Below are positions 1 to 5,298 of a stretch of DNA of 6,869 nucleotides, in pieces (positions within the stretch are counted from its first letter, which is position 1; every line of letters begins with the position of its first letter). The notes below the pieces were generated by a model, which was given only the letters and a program-made list of their open reading frames with translations, had not been told where the DNA came from and did not search any database. The translations under genes and the position numbers were made by a program. Origin of the DNA: Conexivisphaera sp049976725 (lineage in GTDB: Archaea > Thermoproteota > Nitrososphaeria > Conexivisphaerales > Conexivisphaeraceae). The stretch is from positions 1 through 6,869 of the forward strand of contig JBMFHR010000042.1 in NCBI GenBank assembly GCA_049976725.1. Reading direction: 5' to 3'.

Positions 1-40
1 CCATTGCCCACGTAGTGCGGCGCGGCAGCGCCGGCGATAC

Positions 41-49
41 CTATTTAAG
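41..49 (+). promoter_or_regulatory. TATA box of the rpl7ae operon
   Basis: An A/T-only core (tatttaa, 42-48) stands out in otherwise very G+C-rich sequence. Archaeal TATA boxes sit about 26 bases before the transcription start, so initiation is expected near 70-72, giving a leader of only a few bases before the ATG at 77. The in-frame ATG at 50 lies at the edge of this box and upstream of the predicted transcript start, which argues against it as the L7Ae start. No convincing BRE element is visible. Confidence 0.6.
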
Positions 50-76
50 ATGGCCGGGGCCGATGAGGCGGCGCCG

Positions 77-460
77 ATGAGCGCGTCAGCCAGTAAGCCG
101 AGTTACGTCAGGTTCGACACGCCGAAGGAGCTAGCGGAGACCGCGCTGGAGGCCGTGAAGCAGGCCAGGATGTCCGGCAAGGTCAGGAGGGGCGCGAATG
201 AGGTCACGAAGGCCGTGGAGCGCGGGCAGGCCAAACTCGTGATAATAGCGGAGAACGTCGAGCCGCCCGAGGTCGTCGCGCACCTGCCCCTCCTGTGCGA
301 GGAGAGGAAGGTACCCTACCTCTACGTCCCGAGCAAGGAGGAGCTCGGGAAGGCCTCCGGCATAGAGGTCTCGGCGGCCGCTGTCGCCATAGTGGAGCCC
401 GGCGAGGCCAAGCAGCTCCTGGACCAGGTGCTGGAGGGCCTGAAGAAGGTAGTCTCCTAG
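77..460 (+). CDS. rpl7ae: Large-subunit ribosomal protein L7Ae (K-turn binding protein)
   Basis: This is archaeal L7Ae, an RNA-binding protein of the large ribosomal subunit. In archaea it also binds kink-turns in box C/D and H/ACA guide RNPs and in RNase P. The 127-residue product matches the family over its whole length. It has the N-terminal YVRFDTPKELAE stretch, the K-turn contact segment RRGANEVTKAVERG (about residues 37-50), the LVIIAENVEPPEVVAHLPLLCEE core (split about residues 54-76), YVPSKEELGKASGIEV, and the C-terminal AAVAIVEPG (about 101-109). The start at 77 is preferred over the in-frame ATG at 50, because 50 falls at the TATA box and adds nine residues not typical of the family. 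It is the first gene of the run. rps28e follows after 17 bases. Confidence 0.95.
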   Translation: MSASASKPSYVRFDTPKELAETALEAVKQARMSGKVRRGANEVTKAVERGQAKLVIIAENVEPPEVVAHLPLLCEERKVPYLYVPSKEELGKASGIEVSAAAVAIVEPGEAKQLLDQVLEGLKKVVS

Positions 461-464
461 GCGC

Positions 465-471
465 GAGGTGA
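465..471 (+). promoter_or_regulatory. Shine-Dalgarno site deciding the rps28e CTG start
   Basis: GAGGTGA is a perfect 7-base complement to the usual archaeal 16S rRNA 3' end. It ends six bases before CTG at 478, a standard spacing, and so points to 478 as the S28e start. The GTG at 468 lies inside this element and opens a different frame whose product is not ribosomal. Confidence 0.7.
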
Positions 472-477
472 GGTCCC

Positions 478-693
478 CTGAGCAAGATCCCCGAGGAGAA
501 GCTGACGCCCGCCGAGGTCATACAGGTGGTCGGCAGGACGGGCGCCGCGGGGGAGGTCACCCAGGTCAGGGTCAAGATACTGGAGGGGCCCGACAAGGGC
601 AGGATACTGACGAGGAACGTGAGGGGCCCCGTGAGGCTCGGGGACGTCCTTATGCTCAGGGAGACCGAGAGGGAGGCCAGGAAGATAAAGTGA
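478..693 (+). CDS. rps28e: Small-subunit ribosomal protein S28e (CTG start)
   Basis: Small OB-fold protein of the small ribosomal subunit, shared by archaea and eukaryotes. The 71-residue product contains the family signature nearly unbroken: TPAEVIQVVGRTG, GEVTQVRVKILEG, DKGRILTRNVRGPVR, and the C-terminal RETEREARKI. The frame has a TGA at 469-471 and no ATG, GTG or TTG until GTG at 526, which would remove the first conserved strand. CTG at 478, six bases after GAGGTGA, is therefore the best start. CTG at 502 (giving TPAEVIQ directly after Met) is a weaker alternative behind a GAGGAG only three bases away. Calling genes only from ATG/GTG/TTG would miss this gene. An ATG-to-CTG base error cannot be excluded. 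It lies between rpl7ae and rpl24e, as in many archaea. Confidence 0.9.
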   Translation: MSKIPEEKLTPAEVIQVVGRTGAAGEVTQVRVKILEGPDKGRILTRNVRGPVRLGDVLMLRETEREARKIK

Positions 694-697
694 GGTG
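692..697 (+). promoter_or_regulatory. Shine-Dalgarno site deciding the rpl24e TTG start
   Basis: GAGGTG overlaps the rps28e stop codon (TGA 691-693) and ends six bases before TTG at 704, the same geometry as at rps28e. It favours TTG 704 over GTG 695, which lies within the element itself. Confidence 0.6.
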
Positions 698-703
698 TCC
701 GGC

Positions 704-907
704 TTGAGCGCGCAGCTGCAGACACACAGGTGCGCCTTCTGCGGTCGCGAGGTCAGGCCCGGGCGCGGCCTCATGTACGTGAGGAACAACGGCACGGTGC
801 TCTGGTTCTGCTCCGACAAGTGCAGGAAGAACATGCTGGAGCTCCGCAGGGATCCCAGGAAGCTCAAGTGGACCTCCAAGTACAGGAAGGGTGGATCCCT
901 TGGCTGA
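704..907 (+). CDS. rpl24e: Large-subunit ribosomal protein L24e
   Basis: Zinc-ribbon protein of the large subunit, found in archaea and eukaryotes. The 67-residue product carries the four zinc ligands as C10-x2-C13 and C36-x3-C40. It also shows the family stretches GLMYVRNNGTVLWFCSDKCRKN and RRDPRKLKWTSKY (both slightly abridged here as key motifs). Length is normal for archaeal L24e. The TTG at 704 is chosen because GAGGTG lies six bases upstream. GTG at 695 would add three residues (MSG) but overlaps the Shine-Dalgarno site. The 3' end overlaps the ndk start, suggesting translational coupling. Confidence 0.95.
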   Translation: MSAQLQTHRCAFCGREVRPGRGLMYVRNNGTVLWFCSDKCRKNMLELRRDPRKLKWTSKYRKGGSLG

Positions 908-1373
908 GGCCTCGGGGCGCAACGAGGAGCGCACGCTGGTGGTCGTGAAGCCGGACGCGGTGTCGAGGGGGCTCGTGGGGGAGATACTGTCGAGGTTCGA
1001 GCGCAAGGGCTTCAGGATAGTCGAGCTGCGCATGATCAGGCTCGAGAGGAATCAGGCGGAGGACTTCTACAGCCCCCACAAGGGGAAGGACTTCTTCGAG
1101 GACCTGATATCCTTCATAACCTCGGGCCCCGTGGTGGCGGCCGTTCTGGAGGGCAGGAACGCCATCGAGGCCGTGAGGATCCTCATAGGGCCGACGGACT
1201 CCTCGAAGGCGCCGCCCGGGACCGTGAGGGGGGACCTGGGGCTGGGCCTCACCGCGAACGTGATACACGCGTCCGACTCGAAGGAGGCCTTCGAGAGGGA
1301 GGTCGAGGTGCTCTTCCCCGGCTTCCTCAGCAGGGAGGAGCGACGGGCGCGGCCGGATCCGGCGAAAGCTTAA
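900..1373 (+). CDS. ndk: Nucleoside diphosphate kinase
   Basis: Transfers the gamma phosphate from ATP to other nucleoside diphosphates through a phosphohistidine, supplying GTP among other triphosphates. It is normally a cytoplasmic hexamer. The product shows the N-terminal ERTLVVVKPDAV strand, RGLVGEILSRFERKGF, the nucleotide-binding segment PPGTVRGDLG, and the active-site segment NVIHASDS, with catalytic His at residue 123 (numbering from 900). It is complete at 157 residues, with a short charged C-terminal tail rich in Arg. The start is TTG 900 or GTG 891. Position 900 is preferred because AGGGTGGAT lies just upstream, whereas 891 has no usable site. Either way it overlaps rpl24e. ndk at this place, between rpl24e and infB, is a known archaeal arrangement that links GTP supply to translation. 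Confidence 0.95.
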   Translation: MAEASGRNEERTLVVVKPDAVSRGLVGEILSRFERKGFRIVELRMIRLERNQAEDFYSPHKGKDFFEDLISFITSGPVVAAVLEGRNAIEAVRILIGPTDSSKAPPGTVRGDLGLGLTANVIHASDSKEAFEREVEVLFPGFLSREERRARPDPAKA

Positions 1374-1412
1374 GACGGCGACGCCGGGGACGACCCCCGT
1401 AGGCGGCGTGAT
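1367..1412 (+). promoter_or_regulatory. Weak promoter candidate and leader before infB
   Basis: The short gap after ndk holds an AT-rich patch (agcttaaga, 1367-1375) overlapping the ndk stop codon. It could act as a TATA box with transcription starting near 1397. A site resembling Shine-Dalgarno (GGCGTGAT, 1405-1412) lies four bases before ATG 1417. An inverted repeat (CGGGG 1385-1389 with CCCCG 1395-1399) sits between them. Read-through from the upstream operon is equally plausible. The TATA match is poorer than those before rpl7ae and rps6e. Confidence 0.3.
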
Positions 1413-1416
1413 TGCC

Positions 1417-3201
1417 ATGCAGGGCCAGAGGCTCCGTCAGCCGATAGTGGTGGTGCTGGGCCACGTGGACGCCGGCAAGACCAGCCTGCTGGACAGGATA
1501 AGGGGGACCGCCGTTCAGGCGAAGGAGGCGGGCGGCATAACGCAGCACATAGGGGCCAGCTTCATACCGGCGGACACCCTGAGGGCAATCTGCGGCCCCC
1601 TCCTCTCGCAGTTCAGGTTCGAGATAACCGTCCCGGGGCTGCTCTTCATAGACACGCCGGGCCACGAGGCCTTCAGCAACCTGCGCGTGAGGGGAGGATC
1701 GGCCGCCGACCTGGCCGTGCTTGTGGTGGACGCCACCAAGGGGCTGGAGCCCCAGAGCTACGAGAGCCTCGAGATCCTCAGATCCAGGAAGGTGCCGTTC
1801 GTCGTCGCGCTCAACAAGATCGACCTGCTGACAGGATGGGTGCCGCGCCCGGGCCTCCAGCTCCTCCACTCCATAAAGTCGCAGCAGAGGGCGGTCGCCG
1901 AGAGGCTCGACGAGGCGATATATCGCGTGGTGGGCCAGCTCTCGCAGCAGGGCTTCTCCAGCGAGGCGTTCTACAGGGTCCGCGACTTCACGAGGGAGGT
2001 CGCGATAGTGCCCCTCAGCGCCAGGACTGGGGAGGGAATACCGGAGCTCCTCGCGGTGCTCGTGGGGCTGGCGCAGCAGTTCATGAGGAGGAGGCTCGCG
2101 CTGGCCGAGGGCCCGGGCAGGGGGATAGTGCTGGAGGTGAAGGAGGAGCCCGGGCTGGGGCACACCGCGAACGTGATACTCATCGACGGCGAGCTGAGGG
2201 TCGGCGACGAGGTGGTCCTGGGGACGAGGTCAGGGGCCATCGTGACCAGGGTCAGGGCGCTCCTCATGCCGAAGCCCCTGGACGAGATGAGGGACCCGCG
2301 CGACAGGTTCACGCCGGTCGAGCGCGTGACTGCCGCCGCGGGCGTGAAGCTGTCCGCTCCCGGGCTGGAGGAGGTGATACCGGGCACCCCCATGTACGTC
2401 GCGACCCCAGACAGGCTCGAGGAGCTCAGGGAGTCCGTGTCCTCGGAGATCAGGTCAGCGGTTCGCCAGAGCGAGAGCGTCGGGGTCGTGGTGAAGGCGG
2501 ACGCGCTCGGGTCCCTGGAGGCGATCGTCTCCATGCTCGAGAGGCGCGGCGTGCCCATCAGGATAGCCGACATAGGGCCGGTGACGAAGAGGGACGTGGT
2601 CGAGGCCTCCGTGGTCAGGGAGAGGGACAAGTACCTCGGGGTCGTCCTCGGGTTCAACGTCAGGCCCCTGCCGGAGGCCCAGGAGGAGGCGGACGCCAGG
2701 GGCGTCAGGATAATCCTCGACAGGGTGATCTACTCCCTCGTGGAGGGGTACGACAGGTGGGTCCAGGAGGAGAGGGCGAGGGACGCGGCCCAGGCCTTCT
2801 CGCGCCTCACTCCCCCCGCGAAGTTGAGGATCCTTCCCGGCTACGTGTTCAGGAGGAGCGATCCCGCGATCTTCGGGATAGAGGTGCTGGCCGGGAGGCT
2901 TAGGTCGCACGTCAGGCTGATGGACGCCGAGGGGCGCGAGGTGGGGGAGGTCCTCCAGATACAGTCATCGGGTTCCCCCGTCCAGGAGGCCAGGTCGGGC
3001 GAGCAGGTGGCGATATCCGTGAGGGGCCCCACCGTGGGGAGGCAGGTGAAGGAGGGGGACGTCCTGTACACGTCGCCCAGCTCCGACGAGGCCCGCGCCC
3101 TACTGGAGAAGTACAGGGGGGCGCTCTCCGACCAGGAGCTCGCGGTGCTCGACGAGATAATCAGGATAAAGAGGTCCAGGAACCCCCTGTACGCGATCTG
3201 A
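1417..3201 (+). CDS. infB: Translation initiation factor aIF5B (IF-2 family GTPase)
   Basis: GTPase that promotes joining of the ribosomal subunits at the end of initiation; orthologue of eukaryotic eIF5B and bacterial IF2. The 594-residue product is full length for archaeal aIF5B, with no intein. GTPase motifs in order are G1 GHVDAGKT (residues 15-22), switch I GGITQHIGAS with T42, G3 DTPGH (79-83), G4 NKID (133-136) and G5 SART (201-204). These are followed by the beta-barrel domain II (EEPGLGHTANVILIDG), the alpha/beta domain III (GVVVKADALGSLEAI), the long linker helix, and domain IV (LRILPGYVFRRSDPAIFGIEV). ATG 1417 is chosen because it matches the family N terminus (RLRQPIVVVLGHVD) and has a Shine-Dalgarno-like site. 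GTG 1408 would add three residues. G1 has Ala where many family members have His. Confidence 0.97.
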   Translation: MQGQRLRQPIVVVLGHVDAGKTSLLDRIRGTAVQAKEAGGITQHIGASFIPADTLRAICGPLLSQFRFEITVPGLLFIDTPGHEAFSNLRVRGGSAADLAVLVVDATKGLEPQSYESLEILRSRKVPFVVALNKIDLLTGWVPRPGLQLLHSIKSQQRAVAERLDEAIYRVVGQLSQQGFSSEAFYRVRDFTREVAIVPLSARTGEGIPELLAVLVGLAQQFMRRRLALAEGPGRGIVLEVKEEPGLGHTANVILIDGELRVGDEVVLGTRSGAIVTRVRALLMPKPLDEMRDPRDRFTPVERVTAAAGVKLSAPGLEEVIPGTPMYVATPDRLEELRESVSSEIRSAVRQSESVGVVVKADALGSLEAIVSMLERRGVPIRIADIGPVTKRDVVEASVVRERDKYLGVVLGFNVRPLPEAQEEADARGVRIILDRVIYSLVEGYDRWVQEERARDAAQAFSRLTPPAKLRILPGYVFRRSDPAIFGIEVLAGRLRSHVRLMDAEGREVGEVLQIQSSGSPVQEARSGEQVAISVRGPTVGRQVKEGDVLYTSPSSDEARALLEKYRGALSDQELAVLDEIIRIKRSRNPLYAI

Positions 3202-3211
3202 TTCCCATACG

Positions 3212-3220
3212 CTTATTAAT
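3212..3220 (+). promoter_or_regulatory. TATA box of rps6e, leaderless transcript
   Basis: A clean AT run (cttattaat, with ttattaa at 3213-3219) lies in the 39-base gap between infB and rps6e. Its centre is 25 bases before ATG 3241, so transcription should begin at or very near the A of the start codon. No Shine-Dalgarno site precedes the ATG, which agrees with a leaderless message. This is the strongest internal promoter in the cluster. Confidence 0.7.
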
Positions 3221-3240
3221 TTCCCGAGTAGAGGGCGCGC

Positions 3241-3612
3241 ATGCCGGAGTTCCAGCTGGTGCTCTCCGACCCCAAGAGCGGCAGGTCAGTGAAGCTGGAG
3301 CTCAAGGACCCGCAGTCCTCGGTGCTCCTGGGCCTCAGGGTCGGGGACGTCGTGGACGGCTCGGCCATCGGGGTGAGGGGGAAGTTCAGGATCACCGGCG
3401 GGAGCGACAGGTCGGGCACGCCCATGAGACCCGACGTGCACGGGGGCGTCAAGAAGTACGTGCTGCTCTCGGGGCCGCCCGGCTTCAGGCCCAGGAGGAG
3501 CGGCGAGCGCCGCAGGAAGCTGGTCAGGGGCGACACGATAACCCCGGAGATCTACCAGGTGAACGCGGTGCTCGTGGAGGGGGAGCTCCCGGCCGGGGCG
3601 GGGGGCGGCTGA
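3241..3612 (+). CDS. rps6e: Small-subunit ribosomal protein S6e
   Basis: Protein of the small ribosomal subunit in archaea and eukaryotes. The 123-residue product starts with the typical MPEFQLVLSDPKSGRS and continues through KDPQSSVLLG, VGDVVDGSAIGV, ITGGSDRSGTPMRPDVHG (residues 51-68), LLSGPPGFRPR and the basic segment GERRRKLVRGDTI (88-100). Length is normal for archaea, which lack the phosphorylated C-terminal extension of eukaryotic S6. The C terminus is a short Gly/Ala tail. The start is fixed by similarity and by the TATA box 25 bases upstream. aIF2 gamma follows after four bases, so the two are probably co-transcribed from the rps6e promoter. Confidence 0.96.
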   Translation: MPEFQLVLSDPKSGRSVKLELKDPQSSVLLGLRVGDVVDGSAIGVRGKFRITGGSDRSGTPMRPDVHGGVKKYVLLSGPPGFRPRRSGERRRKLVRGDTITPEIYQVNAVLVEGELPAGAGGG

Positions 3613-3616
3613 GCGA

Positions 3617-4858
3617 TTGCCCCAGGGCAGGAAGATACCGAGGCAGCCAGAGGTCAACATAGGCACCGCCGGGCACGTCGACCACGGGAAGACCACGCTC
3701 GTGGAGGCGCTGACGGGCAAGTGGACCAGCGCCCACAGCGAGGAGCTCCGGAGGGGCATCACGATAAAGGTGGGCTACGCCGACGCGGCCGTCTACCGCT
3801 GCACGGGGTGCGAGCCGCCGGCGGCGTACAACACCGAAGGGGAGTGCGACGGGTGCGGGGGCGAGCCCGTGCTCGAGAGGGTGGTGAGCTTCGTCGACTG
3901 CCCGGGCCACGAGTCCCTCATGGCGAACATGCTGAGCGGCGCGTCAGCCATGGACGGCGCGGTCCTCGTGGTGGCCGCGAACGAGCCCATACCGCAGCCC
4001 CAGACCAGGGAGCACCTGCAGGCCCTGAGGATAGTCGGCGTCGAGCACCTGGTGGTCGCGCTCAACAAGGTGGATCTCGTGAGCTGGAGTGACGCGCTAG
4101 CCAGCTACGAGAAGCTGCTCAGCTTCCTGGGCGAGCACGGGTACGCCGACGCGCCCGTCGTGCCCATCTCCGCCCAGAGGAGGCTGAACCTGGACGCCCT
4201 GCTGCAGGCCATAGAGGAGCGCATCCCCACGCCGAGGAGGGACGAGGCGAAGCCGCCCATGATGCAGGTCCTCAGGTCCTTCGACGTCAACAAGCCGGGC
4301 ACGGAGCTCGGGGACCTGAAGGGCGGGATCCTCGGGGGCACGCTGGCCCAGGGCGTGCTGAGGGTCGGCGACGAGGTGGAGCTCAGGCCCGGCATATTCG
4401 ACCCCGAGAAGCAGCGGTACGTGCCGGTCACGACGAGGGTCGTGAGCCTCGGGACCAGCGCGGGCCTCGTGGACTCCGTGAGGCCCGGCGGGCTCATAGC
4501 GGTGGGCACGGAGCTGGACCCGTTCTTCACGAAGGGCGACCAGATGGTCGGGAACCTGATGGGCCCCCCGGGGGAGCTCCCCGAGGTCGTGGATCGCCTG
4601 ACCATGGACGTCGAGCTGCTGCCGAGCGTGGTGGGGACCGCGGTCCCCACGAGGGTGGAGCCGCTGAGGAAGGGGGAGGCGCTCAGGCTCAACGTGGGCA
4701 CGATGGTCACCGTGGGCGTGGTATCCGAGGTGCACGGCTCCCGCGTCTCGATGGCCCTGAAGAGGCCCGTCTGTCCCCCTCCCGGCGCCCGGGTCGCGAT
4801 AAGCCGCAGGATAGATGACCGCTGGAGGCTCGTGGGTGCCGGCAGGATGGTCCAATGA
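3617..4858 (+). CDS. eif2g: Translation initiation factor aIF2 subunit gamma
   Basis: GTP-binding subunit of the aIF2 heterotrimer that carries initiator Met-tRNA to the small subunit. The 413-residue product is full length. G1 is GHVDHGKT (residues 19-26), switch I carries RRGITIKVGYA with T49, G3 is DCPGH (94-98), G4 NKVD (150-153) and G5 SAQ (185-187). A zinc knuckle (C62-x2-C65 and C77-x2-C80) interrupts the G domain as in the family. Domain II contains RSFDVNKPGTE and LKGGILGGTLAQG. Domain III ends with RRIDDRWRLVGAGRM. The start is TTG 3617, which gives the expected N terminus (PEVNIGTAGHVDHG); the ribosome site in front of it is poor, so coupling to rps6e is likely. The stop overlaps the start of the PIN gene (ATGA). 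Confidence 0.97.
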   Translation: MPQGRKIPRQPEVNIGTAGHVDHGKTTLVEALTGKWTSAHSEELRRGITIKVGYADAAVYRCTGCEPPAAYNTEGECDGCGGEPVLERVVSFVDCPGHESLMANMLSGASAMDGAVLVVAANEPIPQPQTREHLQALRIVGVEHLVVALNKVDLVSWSDALASYEKLLSFLGEHGYADAPVVPISAQRRLNLDALLQAIEERIPTPRRDEAKPPMMQVLRSFDVNKPGTELGDLKGGILGGTLAQGVLRVGDEVELRPGIFDPEKQRYVPVTTRVVSLGTSAGLVDSVRPGGLIAVGTELDPFFTKGDQMVGNLMGPPGELPEVVDRLTMDVELLPSVVGTAVPTRVEPLRKGEALRLNVGTMVTVGVVSEVHGSRVSMALKRPVCPPPGARVAISRRIDDRWRLVGAGRMVQ

Positions 4859-5298
4859 GGCCCGGTCGCCCGGTGGTGCCGGACACGAGCTTCCTCGTGC
4901 AGCTGTCGGAGCCGGGGGGCAGGCTCACGCTGGAGCTCCTCGAGGAGGCGCTCGGCCGGCCCAGGTTCGTCGTGCCGTCCTGCGTCCTGGAGGAGCTGGC
5001 GGCCCTGTCCCGCCGCCTGCCGGGGGCCGCCCTGGCCCTGGAGTTCGCCCGCGGGATGGAGGTGGTCGAGGCGAGTGGGCCACCCGACGAGGCCGTGGTG
5101 GAGCTGGCCCGGGAGCTGGGCGGGGTGGTCGCCGCGATGGACAAGGGGGTGCTCAGGGAGGCCAGGCGGCGCGGGCTCGCGACGCTCACGCTCCGCAAGG
5201 GCGTCCCCGTGATCACCGGTGATCCCCGAGGGGATCCCGCGCTAGCGGGCTCGCGGGACTCGGAAACTCATTTATCGGCGACCGCCCGAATTCGCGCG
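4855..5298 (+). CDS. PIN-domain protein (Fcf1/VapC-like), no stop codon of its own
   Basis: PIN domains are metal-dependent RNases built around clustered acidic residues. Visible here are D10 in VVPDTSFLV, E46/E47 in PSCVLEELAAL, D78 in PPDEAVVELA and D96 in VVAAMDKGVLREARRRG, so the usual acidic set is present. The domain should end near residues 116-123 (RKGVPVITGD). Single-domain PIN proteins of this kind are often encoded right after aIF2 gamma in archaea; a role in RNA processing or ribosome maturation is inferred, not shown. ATG 4855 overlaps the aIF2 gamma stop, indicating translational coupling. The frame contains no stop after the domain: residues 124-148 look like translated intergenic sequence, and it continues in frame into the protease at 5299 and on to the window end. 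The end given here is the last codon before the predicted protease start, not a stop. A fusion or a missing stop are both possible. Confidence 0.75.
5221..5258. repeat. Overlapping inverted repeats between PIN and protease
   Basis: GATCCCC (5221-5227) is repeated inverted as GGGGATC (5230-5236) around a two-base centre. TCCCGCG (5235-5241) is repeated inverted as CGCGGGA (5252-5258) with a ten-base spacer that contains GCTAGC. A shorter CCCGC/GCGGG pair (5236-5240 and 5245-5249) competes with the second. These dyads lie just upstream of the protease TATA box, where an operator or an end-of-operon hairpin would sit. No T-run follows, so a classical terminator is not supported. In G+C-rich DNA short dyads also arise by chance. 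Confidence 0.4.
5269..5276 (+). promoter_or_regulatory. TATA box of the thermopsin gene, leaderless transcript
   Basis: The AT-rich core atttat (5270-5275) is centred 26 bases before TTG 5299. Transcription is therefore predicted to start at the TTG itself, as for rps6e. No Shine-Dalgarno site precedes the TTG. The box lies within sequence that is still open in the PIN frame. Confidence 0.55.

Noticed and set aside
1..49. Divergent gene starting with a minus-strand ATG at 4-2, with a two-way TATA box, and a small hairpin at 18-33
   Set aside because: Only one codon would lie in the window, no ribosome site is evident, and short dyads are expected by chance at this G+C content.
50..76. In-frame ATG at 50 as the L7Ae start (136 residues)
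   Set aside because: It lies at the TATA box and upstream of the predicted transcript start, and the added residues are not family-like. ATG 77 fits better.
468..707. 79-residue + strand frame starting GTG 468
   Set aside because: It is an out-of-frame shadow of rps28e, rich in Arg/Gly/Asp with no family resemblance, and its start lies inside the Shine-Dalgarno site.
1327..2163. 278-residue minus-strand frame opposite infB
   Set aside because: It is a compositional antisense shadow of a clear gene, with no recognisable domain.
1836..2903. 355-residue + strand frame inside infB
   Set aside because: It is a low-complexity Arg/Gly/Ala shadow frame produced by high G+C codons; the infB frame is unmistakable.
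3202..3240. Transcription terminator after infB
   Set aside because: The T-rich bases there are short and better explained as the rps6e TATA box; there is no hairpin or long T-run.
4097..4855. 252-residue minus-strand frame opposite aIF2 gamma
   Set aside because: It is a His/Pro/Arg-rich shadow frame with no domain; the sense strand encodes full-length aIF2 gamma.
1417..4858. Inteins in the two GTPase genes
   Set aside because: Both proteins are of normal length with uninterrupted P-loop and G motifs.
4815..5222. 135-residue + strand frame overlapping the PIN gene
   Set aside because: It is a Gly/Ala/Arg-rich shadow; the other frame shows the PIN acidic residues and overlaps the aIF2 gamma stop in the usual ATGA way.
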